Notes under the pieces: model-generated
Told to the model about the DNA's origin: nothing
Databases searched by the model: none
Seen by the model: the letters and a program-made list of their open reading frames with translations, nothing else
Translations under genes and position numbers: made by a program
Shown: positions 26,076-39,539 of the stretch, piece after piece
Position numbering within the stretch: the first letter of the stretch is position 1
How the letters are laid out: the number at the start of each line of letters is the position of its first letter
From: Urechis unicinctus
Lineage: Eukaryota > Annelida > Polychaeta > Xenopneusta > Urechidae
Assembly: GCA_034190875.2 (NCBI GenBank)
Contig: CM067345.1
Location: 20,463,376-20,527,375 of the forward strand
Length of the DNA stretch: 64,000 bases
Direction: 5' to 3'

Positions 26076-27264
26076 TAACTGTGGTTCTGCCCTTATAATG
26101 TGAGTAAAGTTGTGAGTTGGCAGCAAGAGATGATGGTTGCTTGATTTCTATTTCATAACAGTCAATGATTATTCTGGTATTAGGGACGAGTTCTTGAAAA
26201 TGGTTGAAATCTGCTTCCTTATGGAGTTTCGTGGAACCCATATTGGTATCTTACCAAGTACAGTGAACAGAGTGTCTGAGGCCAGAGAACAGCTAGATCC
26301 GACAACAAAGTCGTTATTTTTAAGCCCAACCCTTAGACGACCTAGAAACAAAAACAACTCATCAATGAGTTGCGTGCCTCCAGACTTTCCTGCCATTGTA
26401 ACATCTGTACTAGAAACATAGTGCAAGCTGGTCATGTTCTTAGCTACCGGCTGTATGAAAAAGTACTACAAACTCATAATAGTTTCTGAACCAAGTATAA
26501 AACCGTACCATGTCAGATTCATAGGAGAACCGACAAATACCGAACTTTTCGATCTGTTGTTGCTCTTTCTATTTTTGTGATTCTGCATACTTGATTTGCA
26601 TATCCTGCAGCAACTTCTCTAGCTGAGCTACTTTGCTGTCATTCTCTTCCACGATGATGTCAGGATCGGCAGTGACAGGCAGGGGCTGGTCATCTACTTG
26701 GCTTGGATTTTTGTCTACATGTAAGAGAGCAGTTACTTTCTTAAGAATCATTGGACGCATGTTCTATTTGTAAAGTGCAATTAAATTTTTATTGATATAA
26801 TATTACTCTATATCATGCTTCTTTCTTCTTGGTTCTTTAGGTGACGACCATTTGAATATGGAGGGGATCGCCGACGATTTAAGGCCCCTCCTAACAGGTG
26901 TCCACCTGAAATCGTCCTTGCTGAAATGGAGAGAACACACAGACTGATACCTGGAGTGCATTTACATTATGAAAACATGATAATAAATATGTAAAGTATC
27001 AATGTATTCCTTCTTATGGGCTTTGCTCTCTTAAAACACATGAGACTATCCAAACAGCTCAAGCCTTCTTATAATCGCTAACATGTTCTAGATCGTAGTT
27101 GTAATCAACTCACCATGAACCCGTGTTCTGGACCTTGTTTTCGCCTGATTTTGTAGAGCCGGGCTTTTCTTTTTAAAGCATCTTTTGGACGTCGGTTGAA
27201 TGAATATCTGGGTTAACTGTTCCATCACCCTTACAAAACGGAACGCAGCAATAACGATGGCTAT
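26076..27264 (-). pseudogene. Second copy of the THAP-DDE transposase, truncated by the gap
   Basis: Equivalent to 20685-21885. The THAP exon 1 (about 27264-27115), THAP exon 2 (about 26950-26815) and the start of the DDE domain (IIIDCYEIEIKQPSSL, then TTV) are present. The gap removes the second and third catalytic Asp regions and the C-terminus. The frame around the DDE start has one small change relative to the first copy. The stop after AESQK is shared, so the element was already dead before the two copies separated. Confidence 0.8.
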
Positions 27265-30200
27265 TTGGTCGAGACACAGCGGCAGATGATGCAATGTTTA
27301 CAACTGGCTGCGGTCCGGCTCACGAGGTCGGAGGTCAACAGTGCTATCACCCATCGCCTCGTTCTGGCAGCAGAATTCGCGGCATGCATAAATATTGAGA
27401 ACCCCAAATTGTATTTTCTTAATTGCGCCGTCGAGTTTTTTGTATAAAGCTTAAATACAGCTGGTGGCATCAGCATCGAGGGTAAAGACCAAGCGACGAT
27501 GTGTACAGATTGAAGAGCAGTGGTCCTAAGATTCCTGAAGCACACCACAACTGGCAGCTTTAGGGAAACTATAAGTAGCCTCATATACTACTGATTCTTG
27601 CAGCAGAGTTGTGAGATTCTCTTTAAAAATAAGGTTCTTTCGCGTTTTACGAGCATTTGATAAAACCAATGAACACCTTTCTTAAAAGCCTTAGACGCGT
27701 CTAGTAACTGAATGCATTAATATGCAAAGTGGCCAACCTTACTAGAAAATTGCATCATTGTTTTTTTAGCACATGTAAGGAGAACAGAATGCATGACTAT
27801 ATTAAGGACATACAAGTGCAGATAGATACAAGGGCTGTTTTGGGAATGAATAAGTGACACGCGTAGTGGCAAGACCATTTGCGGATTCCTCAATTTTTGC
27901 GTCTATAGAGCGCGTCAATGTTGACTACGAGTTGTCACTTTGGTAGCGGTATCAGTGCTGCACATATTAGCCTTTGTAACCTGAGTCTTCTTCAGACTGT
28001 CGCTTACGCTATTGAGGAGTGCAGTCGGCGATGTTATCAACCCCTAAAGCAGTGGCAACTTTGTCGTCCGTTGGTATTCAAATGCTTTAAAGAGAGTTGT
28101 AGCCTTTTCAGTACCAAACTGTCGGCAGTTGCCCAGAGAATTACCCCTAGGGCTAGACACTGGCGGAAGGAAATTAGATAATATCCCTTATTTGTGTAAT
28201 GGTAGATTATTTGCCATAATATGGATATTTGCCTATGGGAGTTATGTTAATGGTTTTTAAGCGTGGGCATAGTCTGAATCTCCCAGTATGAGTCCCTGGG
28301 CTCGTTGTCTCAAGATAGTTATCCGGTTACAGGGAAGTCCGTAATGACCCCATCTAGCTGCGGTTGTTTCCGCCGTTGCACTATGCCAATAAACAATTCC
28401 TGTCACCCAGGCCTTTTCCCATCCCAAGTGCTTGACACTGACGGAAGGCAAAACTGGAGCTCAACCGAGTTTGCCTCATTAGCTCTCATGATGCGTCATT
28501 ATCTGACTTGCCTTGGCTGCACAAGCTTGTGTACACACACCTCGCTTCCTTATAAGTATTTTCAATATTATTGGTTTCCAAATCACGGCGATGATGACTT
28601 TGAAACATCAATACATCGCGTACTTGCCTCACGAACCGCATTTGGTTTTCCCCATTACAGCAGACTCACCTTAGGTGGAATTTTATACGGTAAATGTAAA
28701 AGCATCTGTGACTTATGGACCTCAGTATCTTTGACTTACTTATCAACATAATATATGGACAATATATTCTTCATCCTGCCTTGCATATCATTTATTTTAA
28801 TATCGATTCTGTTGTTGTATACTGTGTTATCAAAACATAATATATATATTGCCATCATACGCTTCTTACTGTTTGCCATGTGTCATGACAGGATATTCCT
28901 CGGCGTATGAATCGTGTTGGAGCTAATTGTTAATCAACCGTAGCATTTGCGCAATCTTTTATATTTATGATGTCAGGTGTAGGTCTTTATGTTCCGTTGG
29001 GAAATAATTGTTATCAATTGTATGCCGACACTGAATGATATTTCACATTATTCCAGTACATACGTGCATCCAGCTATCTAATGTTTACTGGCAAGATTTG
29101 ATCAGCTGATATTTTATTAAAACTGCTCTAACATGCAAATCGTTTACTACTGCTAACCACATGTTGGTTAATCGTGCATAAAAGTACTCTTTACTCTGAA
29201 ACTCTATAAGACGAGTTGGGCAGTTTGCAGATCAAGTAATAGCTGTCGAATGTGAATGGTGGATATGATATGCTAAGACATTTAGGTGGGTGTTTGGTGT
29301 TGCATTTCACGCATATCTATGACTTTCAGTGGCGGTTTTGCAGATTTGAAAAGACTGTCATCGCTTCCTCCTCTTGATGAAGGGCGATAGCTTGACCATC
29401 ACAACTACAGTTAATTTCGCTTCTGAAGTTGCATATGGTATTATCATCATCATCTTATACATCACATGTTCCCGTCGCGACATGGTGTGATCCGATACAA
29501 GACACAATTCATCCAGCGGCTTCATTCTATCCTTTACATGAGATGTATATGAAAATAAACCGTCAATGCCATTCATTGAGGTAAACATTTTTTTCAGATG
29601 GATTTACCTTCGGACTTTTCCAAATCACGGCAAAATGATTGAAAAGACATTTGGTCTGATCGAGCAGTGAAGTCTGAATAAAACCAACCTGTTCTTTTCT
29701 TTTGTTTTCACTGAAGCCTCAACAACCCTCGTTTGTTTTATCATATTGTCATTTGTTCATTGTTCGTTTTTATCAGTCGGATAGTGCATTTGTTATGTGA
29801 TTAAACCCGAAACTGCAATATATGAAATAATAATGAAATCAGGACGCTCATTTCGTCAGTAATTCTAACTGTATAGTCTTTAAACGAAATATTGTTACTA
29901 ATTGTATACCGATGCCCAAATACCAATCTAAAAGATATATTATTTTCTGTCATGCCAGTCAATATAAGATATTGTTTACTAGTTAGCATTGGTGTACCGC
30001 TTTAGCATGAACATAGTTTGTCACTGCCAGCCGCCTCATTGATTAATCGTACTTACATGCACTTGGTAAACTAAACAATATTAGCTCAAAAAGCAGGGAT
30101 TATGATATATTATGATTGGCGAATTTAACTACGTAGGTTATATATACTGCCTATACAAAGTCATTAAACAAAGTGATACACAATGAACTCGGTCACATTT

Positions 30201-30845
30201 TCTCATCGATCGATAAAATTCGTCGGTCAATGTATTGCTACCGATTCTAAAAGTGCCATTGTTACCTAATGTAGCAGCTGCAAAGAGCCGTCAATGTTAA
30301 TACAATTATGAATTGTTTACTGGCTAGAATTGGTTAAGTGGCATTATACAAACATGTTTTGTAATGCAAAAGATTTTTCTCTGCAGGACCAAAGGCATAC
30401 GCGCAGTTTACGCAACATTTTGCGGTGGGGTAGCAGGAATTATGATATGATGGTATAAGCTAATGAAACAAGGTAAATCATGGATATGTCCTGTACTTCT
30501 GTAACAGATATCGAATTTGGATTTATTGGTTAAAGCTTACATGATATAACTACCATGCTTGTGTAACCTCGCTTTGTTTGGAGGCTTTTTGCACAGACGA
30601 GGCTGATTGCTTTGCGACGCTTGTTATATGGTTTTCGTTCGTACGTTGGGGCTGATTTTAGCTTCTTGTCAACTAAACGGAATAGCCTGATCAGTTATAT
30701 GCTATACTATGGTAATCAAAGGAATGTTTGCAAGAATAACTTCAACTTACAGTGCTTTGCAGTCTTTTACTTGGTTTTAATGCCGCACCATAGGGCATTG
30801 ATGGACCCACATTAAATTGAATCGCTGTAACCGAAGCAAGAGAAT
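26076..30845 (+). repeat. Second copy of the near-identical block
   Basis: Starts immediately after the gap at the position equivalent to 20685 and follows 20685-25692 throughout. It has a 227-bp deletion at the join AAGCTT/ACATGATATAAC (30536-30545), where CTT is present at both breakpoints in the partner. It also has a shorter TA run near 30150 and an insertion containing CAGTATGAGTCC near 28284. Confidence 0.9.
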
Positions 30846-32730
30846 CAGACCATGGCAGATGGTCAGTAACAAAATGTTATGCGTGTGTACATTATGTGTT
30901 CGAAAAAAGTGAACAAACCATTATATCAATGAGCATCTGTGGTTAAAACCAGTCAAACAACAGATAATCTACCCAAATAATCGGTATGATATATTAATTG
31001 AAATGTGCACACTTTTCAAGCAGTTTCCTCCAAAATTGATAGTTACCGCTCACTGAACGATCTTTTGATATAGCGACTGGGCTTGTTTGGCCAGATTGAG
31101 TTATCGTTCTGGGTGTACTCGGGGTAAGGATCACAATGGTGTGGTGGATATGCGGCATTTACTTCGAAATAAAGTTAATATCGCCAGGGGTTCTTTAAAT
31201 AAGAAGTACTGACCCTCATTTGCTGACAACCGACTTTGTCCCTTAATTACACTACCAGTCGACTATACTTAATATAAATTTAGTTTAGGACATGTACGGA
31301 GGTTGTTGCACTAGGGTTAATTGTAAACTAAGCAATATAAACTTTGCAACTTTAAGTATCGAACTGTACTTCCAGAAAATGCTGAAAGCATCAGAGAGTT
31401 ATTCTTCATTACATTCTATAACGTTAGAATACATTGCTCAGTTCAGTTAGATGACAGCTTCACTGAACGTGATAGTAATTACAAATCGAACACATCACTC
31501 TGAGAAGGTACTTAGTGCCCAATCTGACACAACATCAGACTGTAGAGCTGTAAAAACCTCCCCAGCCATCACGTCCTGCTGAACCTACCCTTGTGCAGTC
31601 ACTGATGTCGGCCTTTCTTGTTTGTTTTATGTAACTCCCAGGGAGAATTGGGACCAATTTGTGATTTTTGGTCATAGAACAACTAGTTCGGTTGCATCGT
31701 AATATTTGTCTTAGAGACTATTTAATTGGCATCGTATCCATCACACAATTGCAGCGCATAACTTCTAGCTAAGATTTTTCTACTTTGCGTATCTAATCAA
31801 AAATGAATACGGGATAATATTATTCTAAAGAGAACCCTGTTTGGATGAGTTGCAATCTCTGAAATGACGCAATGCTGCAAAGCACTACTTCTCATGACGG
31901 TCGGCTGGGAAACAACTGTTTTTATCCGCATATTTCACACTGTGTGTGTCTTGTTAAGACCGCAAAATATGTAAGCATGTCGCGCTTCTGAGCCAGGATT
32001 GCTTGTAAGACACACATATTCAATGTAATCCGTAATCAATAGCTAAATGCCTCACCAGAGTACAAAAGCTTTGTTATTATTCGACCATTGGTCTAAGACC
32101 TAGCACCACTGCGTATAGCGCATCGAGGGACAGATATTCCGCTTGTAGTACTCTTCCAGTCGCAGCATTGTGGGTCTTGGTATAATCATACTACCCGTTC
32201 ATATAGACGATTTGGTGCATGTAAATACCACAAATTCTCGTGGTTGGGGTGTTATGGATGGCGATATTTAACTTCGTTTTCCCCGACTGATACACAAAGG
32301 TGGCCATCGCCAGAGATCTTTAATTGGCTCAGCCGTGGACATTTCCCCGTCAACGTTTTGATGTGCACATCAATTACCAAATTAGCCACATAAGTTATTT
32401 TCTGGGTAGGACTGTATTACCTGATATTTATTTGGTTAACAGACACTCAACAATGACCTTAACAATTTCTTATTTGAAATCATATCTGTTCACATTACCA
32501 TATAAACGGTAATGGCTTCGGTCCGGGTAGAAAGTGGCCTTATTATATCACTATCTAAAACCCCACGCTTCATTTCCACTAAACATGACTAAATCCGTTG
32601 CGAATAGACTAGGAACTGAAATTGTATTTACAGCTAGATCAAGTGATTTGAGCCTCACCCTAAACTCCGAATGCGTATCACTGATCTTTTAAGCACTTCA
32701 ATGCCTTTGAAACAGCAGTTACCCGATCAT
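30846..32730. other. Unassigned region
   Basis: No gene, tandem repeat or clear paralogue was seen. Open frames are all short. Confidence 0.35.
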
Positions 32731-33480
32731 TCTAACTATGCCAGGGTATCATGAAAACGTATTATCTATTCTGAAGTTGTATGTGGTGTTAGCATCACAT
32801 CTGATGTTGATCTCATAAGCTTGTTACTCGCTGTCATTACGGGGAAGGCGCAAGGTATGAATTGTGATGAGTGTCATCACGGGCTAACTGTTTTTGTACA
32901 AATAATCATTCATTCAATGGCTTCATTCAACCCCTTACATGCTAAGCTACATTTGCTCACCAATCATAAGTTTCTCCACATCTCAATGTATTTCTATACA
33001 TATGTTTATTTTGGGCCATTTCATAACAACAGCGAATTGATTCAAATAACATTTGGTACCATCTAGCAGCTAAGCCTGAAGACCACGCCCACGTGCCATA
33101 GAGTTCATCTCTTATGTATTCTATGATGCCTCAACAATACCCATATGTCAGGTGTTATCATTTAGTCGTCGTCGTATTGGCAAAGTCAATGTTCGTTTTA
33201 AAAGTAGGATGGTGCATAGTTTATGTGATGAAACAAATAACTGCAGTATTTGAGTATTTATTCTTACTAATGAAATCATATGGCTCATTTTCGGTTTAAA
33301 TAACGTTTGGGTCTTAAACATGCGTGAACATTTGTCTTTGCCGGCCCACATATTGATTGATCGTACATATATTCATTCGACATGCTTAATAATATAAGGT
33401 GGATAAGCAGGGATTATAATATATTGTTAGAGAATTGGAAGATGTAGATAGTAGATATTTGCTGTTATATGTTGGGTGCT
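32730..33480 (+). repeat. Diverged third copy of the 24.0-24.8 kb sequence
   Basis: Matches 24000-24760 and 29400-30140 with clear divergence. Shared words in order are TCTGAAGTTG, GGCTTCATTC, CATTTGGT followed by AGCAG, AAGTCATTGTTCG/AAGTCAATGTTCG, GATTGATCGTAC-like, and AGCAGGGATTAT. This shows the block belongs to an older interspersed repeat family, not only a recent tandem copy. Confidence 0.65.
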
Positions 33481-35615
33481 GGTGCTGCATGACTACCTGG
33501 CATTAGGCACCAATGTTACCCAACGAAACTCTCAACTTGTACTCCCGTTTTGAAATAAAGCAATACCACATTGTATCTTTAAGTAACTGGGCCACGATGC
33601 AATGTTGAATCATGCGACGAACCAAAGAAATAATGGTATCATTATAGTTAAGATATTGATTATGATTGATGTGTGATTAATGTAATCATACCACATGATC
33701 ATACAAATGCTAGATGTTGATTGCTCAAAGAGCGCAAATACGCAGTTTATTTTTAAGGCATAACCACATATGATAAGTTTTATTAAGGACAAGTTGTGTC
33801 CCTAATTCACCACTGGCTATGGAAAAGAGGCTTGATTTATGGACGTCGCTGAGCAAACCGTGTAGCAAACACTGCTGTTATCATGCCGCATGTCGTCATG
33901 ATCGTCTTTGCTAGCGTCAAATATAAGTTATAAGGTGAACGATGTCAATTTATATTCACACGTGAATTTACTAAATGATCAAATATTCACTCCTTTGTAA
34001 TCTCACTACTGAATGATATGCGATGTAGACAGGATAAATGAACCATGAACAATAGACCAATGTCCAATTAGTTGAGCGATGCAGTAAGGCCTGCGACGCA
34101 ACAGTTTAATTCAAACACAGATTTTGTTCAGGTTCTCCTATCATCCGGCGATTAGTTTCTGAAATTTCGCACGGAATCTATTGCTTACGAAATGATTCGT
34201 CCTTGTTACCATCCATCGTAAAATGCCGTCATCACTGATTAGACCGGACTATCAAGCTGTGTACCAACTGCCTCTCCATGTTCATGCAATGGTCGACACG
34301 CGAAGTGAAATCAATTCACTCACCCTATTTCAGGAGTGCCGAACCTGATGAATACAAAGATATTACTCTTCAAGATTTTATCCTACATCTTTTTGGTAAG
34401 TGGCAGCATTTACATATGAAGCCGAAACACTGCAAACGAGAGGACGACTGGGGGTATTTTACTTGGCAATTAAGTTGTCATACCATAAATATTTATCTGC
34501 TTTCCACAAAGTGAGTACTTTTCAAGATTGCGATGTACAATAGTAATAGCCATATTTAACATCTTTACATGAGGTGACTTCTCCTAGATACGAGGTAACA
34601 AATGATGGAAAAACAGCGATGGAGAGTTTCATACCATGCATTATATTGTATTTCATTTCTGCTTTTTTTAAATTTATGAATATAGAACGCTTATCATACT
34701 TATCGCATGGCACCCTCCTCTGAGCCAATTAGTGCTCGAAAAAAAGCTCGGTCTTTTTTCAGTGTCGCCTCGAGCTCACAGCTAGCCGTGCGATAACTAA
34801 CAGAGCACCACAGCTCTTACATTGAAAAAACTATAACGAGGTTTTTTGCACGTCACATTTGTCAGCTGTTAATCTGATTTCGTGTCGCGCATCGGGAAGT
34901 CACGGGATTATCCCCTGTTTCTCGTTGAGGTGCAAATTGTAACATCTGCAAAGCCAGACAACACCGCTGGGTTGTTCGGTGAAAGAGACGACAAACTCGA
35001 AAAGGATCAATTAGAGAAGCACCGATATCCTGAATATGAATAAAAAGCTTTGAAAGCATCAAACAGTTTATATCAATAACCGAAAACGCAACCCGACATT
35101 TAATTGATGTAATCAAACATTGAAAGAAACGCTATTAACTGAAATTGAATTTGACTTGATCCACATAGCTAATCTTTTGTTATCCTGAACTAATAATCTA
35201 TATTAATGCAGATGATTCAGCATCAGAATGAACCCGAAGGATAGTACCTATGCAACTACCCACACACCATCAATGAAAAGCGACTTACCCAAGTGGAGTG
35301 TAGTCGTTTAAAAAATTGTTTTGAATAATTTTGGTCGGTGTTCCTGACATTTTAATCTGACTCTCACATTACACAGGTCTGTAATATTAGTTACTTTAAT
35401 GAGATTTAATGATAGGCCTTTCATCCTAATAAAAATAGTGTTACTCTCCTATCGACCCAAACACAACCTTCGCGTAATTTCCGTCATGAAGCTAACATTT
35501 ACACTATCCGGTCAAGGGGCGTGGTAAGGGTGTTCTTTGTGTACATCCAGTCGAGTGACGTAGCTTTTATTGACGCAATAATCCGTCAATCAACAAGCGT
35601 GAAACTTGAGTTCTA
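33480..35615. other. Unassigned region left of unit B
   Basis: AT-rich, with no recognisable gene or repeat array. Short open frames on both strands show no motif. Confidence 0.35.
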
Positions 35616-36419
35616 AAAGCTTGCCATATTGCGGACATATTTGACTCAAATTGTTGATGAAATGATTATATTCATACCACATCAAACAGCAATTAAACTG
35701 CTCGCTCTTATACTCATGCGGCCGCTAACACTTCACTGAAAGTCGCATTTATATCTGCTTATGATGCAGTTGTATGTAACACTTTCATGCTAACTTGCCA
35801 TCAACAACAACCACACATGTATGGATAAATTGCTAAGTGGTGATAAATCACATGTTTCACTTATTAACATCCCTCCAAGAGCAGAATAACCACACTGCAG
35901 TGAGCTTCAAAATGTTATTTATCAGTAACATAGCATTTGTTTCAAGGTGTGCCAAGCACCGATGGAGGTGAATATGACCATCAGTAATAGCTACTGCGCA
36001 ATTTTGTCGGTTGGTTAATTGTGATGAAATTAAAGAGCAATGCTTATGATGGTAGAATTTGACAGAGAAAGTTCATTCATCAAATCTTATGATGTTTTTA
36101 CTTGATAATCTATCTCTTCAGTTTCACTATGTTGAGCGATAACATAAATACGTTTGTGTTTGCATGAATATGTGTTTTCATCCGAAAAGGTCAAAATGTG
36201 TTTCGCATTTTCTCAAAGCTAGTTTTTCTTTGCTAAGCACCTTTGATGTTACACAAAGGCTTTGTTAATCAAACCCACCTGTCCACGTTGACTTAATAAA
36301 GTAACATGGTATAAATGCCGGTCGAAATTGTTATTAGGATAATATTGCATACACGGCTCAGATGCATTGTGTCCTGTACCAGAGGCAGTCGCTATAGGGC
36401 TTAGATCCTTTATGTTTCG

Positions 36420-37000
36420 AAGCCAATGCAATTTATTTGATCTTTTATGTCCCTGATGTCGTAATGTGTTGCATTATTGCACAGCAACACAGATAACTAC
36501 TCTGACGCAATTGGTGTGTAACATTGGCAAAACTAAATAGTTGCATGAATTGTGCATCATGGTGGAACATATTCGTTCGTGGTAACACTGTGGCCCATGA
36601 TGCGGCACTGATTCATAGCATCATGTCGAATATATGTAATGAATGACATCTTTGTAAGAAAAGGTTGGTTTCGTGAAGCATCTGGATAAAATATATAAAA
36701 AAAATGCAGCCTTTACGGTGGTTAGAGAGGAATAAAGATTCATTTTTCTGAAATGTAACCTACACACGCCTTCTAAAATAATGCATTGCACGTATTTAGT
36801 ATTTAGCGTGTTATTATATGTTAGTATGTGTGAATGTCACGATCAGAGCCAATACATTAGGCTCTCTGAGCTGGCGGTGCGCGTCTATATTCTGTTTGCA
36901 AGCGCGTTGGGTTAACAGGTTACATTTACAGTTGCCTCTCACATGACAAGCTGTATGATCTAATTTATCTGAAGAAGGTCGCCTGAAACGTTTATGATGA
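36420..37000 (+). repeat. Internal module M, first copy in unit B
   Basis: Paralogous to 12780-13340, 3900-4290 and 60080-60570. Shared words are ACACTGTGGCCC, TAGAGAGGAATA, AAATAATGCATT, CCTCTCACATG and GAAGAAGGTCGCCTG. Confidence 0.65.
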
Positions 37001-37489
37001 TGGTGGGGCGCGACTAGAAACAGCCCCTTAATCAAATTATGATTCCGGACACTGCATTTGTACACAAGCCGATCAATCAACACCTGGCAAAAGAATTCAG
37101 ACATGCCATCATTATCCAATTTTTTCTTATTTAAACAAGGTTATTTAATTGCTTGTAATGTCGAATATATCAGTATGTTGGCTCTGCTTGGATTATGTTA
37201 AATTAGTGCTACATGCATAGTCTTTCAATTTGCTTTTCGTAATTGTTTCTAACTTCGTGTCAAGGCCGATGTTATGAATTACTATGATGGCCTTCAAATA
37301 CATTATAGTAATGGGTGGTCAAGGTAAAAGATTGTTCTTTCGATAGGTGCCCTGACAATAGTCATCAACATTTGGCTACTTAATAGGTTTTAATTGAAGC
37401 CTATATTTTGATTTTAAACCTTGTGCGTGAAAAACATTTCGAGTTATTTTTATGAACGCGTTCAATGGACTGGCTGAAGCTATAGAGGC

Positions 37490-37880
37490 TTGCAAAATAT
37501 TCTAAACCTACTACTCATTAGGTAGTACACACGAGAGCGGTTCTGGTGCAGAACCACGACCATCCATACTACTCACCCTGTGATAGCTTATACAAGATTT
37601 TTGCTCACTCTAAAGGCGCCTCGGACCCGACCCCCAAACGGGGCCGAGGTGCTAGGTAAACTAGTGTGCCCATAGGCTAAGGTGTATATGACTTTAGTTT
37701 TCTAGACGTTCTTGGTCTGTACGGATTTCTTTAGCCCTGAGACTTCCTATATGGTAAAGCCTGCCTGCAGTTTTGCCTGCCTAATAGACGGATTTTTCTT
37801 CACACCTTCGATGCCCCTTTATGATAGCACAGTTTTTTCCCCCATATTTTTCTATGGGTGCACGACTTTAACAGTGCGCT
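37490..37880. other. Left part of the Polinton-like remnant, no gene
   Basis: Contains a local inverted pair (TACTACTCATTAGGTAGTA near 37509) and a C/G-rich patch (GACCCCCAAACGGGG-like near 37636), but no recognisable frame. It could hold an old terminal region of the element; I could not confirm that. Confidence 0.4.
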
Positions 37881-37882
37881 AT

Positions 37883-38106
37883 TCACGACCTGCTAACAAG
37901 CTCCTCTAGGCGTTCCACTCGCTCCATAAGATCATCGTTCTTAACCTCCAGATCTCTCACTATGTCCTTTAGCTCCACAAAGGTCATTGTACTGAGTCTC
38001 CATATCAACCAATTCGTCCCCCAGATCAATTTTTGTCATCTTTCAGATAATCTACCTCTAACTTCAACTCTTTTACACAACCTTCAAGTTCATCAATGGT
38101 ATTCAT
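37883..38106 (-). pseudogene. Small coiled-coil protein, frameshifted
   Basis: Reading leftward from an ATG at 38106, three short frames joined by two shifts give about 75 residues of heptad-like acidic sequence. They include ELEGCVKELKLEVDYLKDD, then VDMETQYNDL, then ELKDIVRDLEVKNDDLMERV and a final stop at 37883-37885. Leu and other hydrophobic residues recur at coiled-coil spacing. It runs opposite to the integrase and polymerase. Its function is unknown; coiled-coil accessory proteins occur in elements of this type, but I cannot assign a family. Confidence 0.5.
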
Positions 38107-38214
38107 TTCTATACCTTTTGCCCTTGTTTATTCAATAGGCCCTTGCATAGTATGTCAGTTGAGGCCAAGCTGTCTATCAGCTGGCTGTCTCCACTCATGC
38201 ATGATACACTTTAG

Positions 38215-38375
38215 TGGGCGATTGGAACACGGCTATGATTCATATGTGCCGTTATGATTGATGTGCATGCTATGATTGGAGTGCAGGGCTCTGATTCATA
38301 TGTGCCGTTATGATTTTTGTGCACACTATGATTGGAGTGCACGGATGTGTGTCACTATGATTGGGGTGCATACAG
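38215..38375 (+). repeat. Short imperfect tandem repeat
   Basis: Three diverged copies of a ~55-bp unit built from TATGATT-x-GTGC words (for example GCTATGATTCATATGTGCCG and CTATGATTGGAGTGCA). It lies in the non-coding left part of the Polinton-like remnant, upstream of two TATA-like boxes. Confidence 0.75.
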
Positions 38376-38455
38376 CATATTTGAGCTAATTAGTTGCTTA
38401 AAATCTAACTACCATCAACAGATAAAATGTTAAAATAACCATTTTTTAACTGTGT

Positions 38456-38574
38456 ATAAAAAGAGGCAGTCTATCCAAGTGCCATCCTCAATTTAACGCT
38501 TATCAGAGTGTTAGTAATATTTGGTGAACACCCATACGTTGTTATCCTTATATAGCACGAAGATGATATAAAAG
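38456..38574 (+). promoter_or_regulatory. Two TATA-like boxes upstream of the small genes
   Basis: TATAAAAA at 38456-38463 and TATAAAAG at 38567-38574 face the plus-strand genes starting at 39104. No start site is demonstrated. The 540-bp distance to the first ATG is long, so this is only a candidate. Confidence 0.3.
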
Positions 38575-39103
38575 AGTGCCCCTCGGTAACACATTGCAAC
38601 AGCAGTACGTGGCCTATAGTTGCCGAACTGCTTTACCGGGAAACAACAACAACAACATAACACATTGCAGGGCTCAGGTTGTCGATTGCCACCGCATTTG
38701 TGTATTGTGAAGAGGTTCCTGGGCCCTCTATACCATACACACCTGCTCCTACTTCAAGTACTTATTCCTAGTTATAACCCCCCTCCCCTATAGTGGAGGG
38801 GATAGGAACGAGGCACGTGGGGTAGGCCTGGCAAGATAACATACAGCCCAATCTTCAGTGGAGGTTGGGTTGCAGGGGAAATCCCGGGGCCCCTGTGGTC
38901 CTGCTGAAACTGGAGAGCAGTTGTCATACCAGGGTGCTTTTACACTTTTTCACACAACATAAAAAGTCTATGGGGCATATTCTATGTATTGAGGCGGGTC
39001 AATATCATTCACAGTCCACTCAATGGTAAAGAAGTAACCAGTTTTCAGTCTCATCTAGTCAGCAGTGCCATATATTTGACTTTCAAGGTGTATACGTATA
39101 TTT

Positions 39104-39538
39104 ATGGATCCTGATACCATTATAGATCAACTCCTTGCCCAGGATGTGGCTAGCCCAGTGAAGACAAAGTCTGAGGGAGCGAAACCCAGTGGGGATATGT
39201 CTTCTAAGAGAGATAGGCTTGCTGCTGTCACAGCCGGGGGTCGGGCCCGTCAGTACCTTGGTGATAAGCGCCTCAGAATTGACCAGGTTGAATCAATGTC
39301 TGATGAAGAGATCACTAAGCTGTATGTGAGGTACAAGGCTCGGCTGGGCGCCAGCATGACCCGCATTCTAGGTCAGGCAGTGCAACAGCTATACTCAGGT
39401 ATTGCTTGTATGTTTCTACCAATCACACCAGAACACCAGCCCAAGCTAAATACAGACCTGGAGACTGACCTGTTTATTGGACACGCGCTAAGCACTGCCA
39501 CTTTTAGCTCCATTAACGGCTGCTTTAACAACAGTTAA
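39104..39538 (+). pseudogene. Small element-borne protein of unknown function
   Basis: A 144-codon frame starting ATG (MDPDTIIDQLL). It has an acidic start, a basic stretch near residues 35-60 (KRDRLAAV, GGRARQYLGDKRLRID), an acidic/polar helix (SMSDEEITKLYVRYKARLG), and a hydrophobic segment near residues 100-110 (IACMFLPITP). It resembles, as far as I can recall, a hypothetical protein that accompanies polymerase-B elements in invertebrate genomes, but I cannot name a family. The reading frame degrades near 39490 (SINGCFNNS then stop), so I treat it as probably truncated by a frameshift. Confidence 0.5.
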
Positions 39539-39539
39539 G

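Noticed and set aside
25884..26241. Open frames crossing the N run
   Set aside because: Translation through undetermined bases is meaningless. Only the part right of 26075 is real, and it belongs to the transposase remnant.
37883..38106. Considered as a host coiled-coil gene
   Set aside because: It lies within the Polinton-like insertion, is only ~75 residues, and needs two frameshifts. It is better treated as an element relic.
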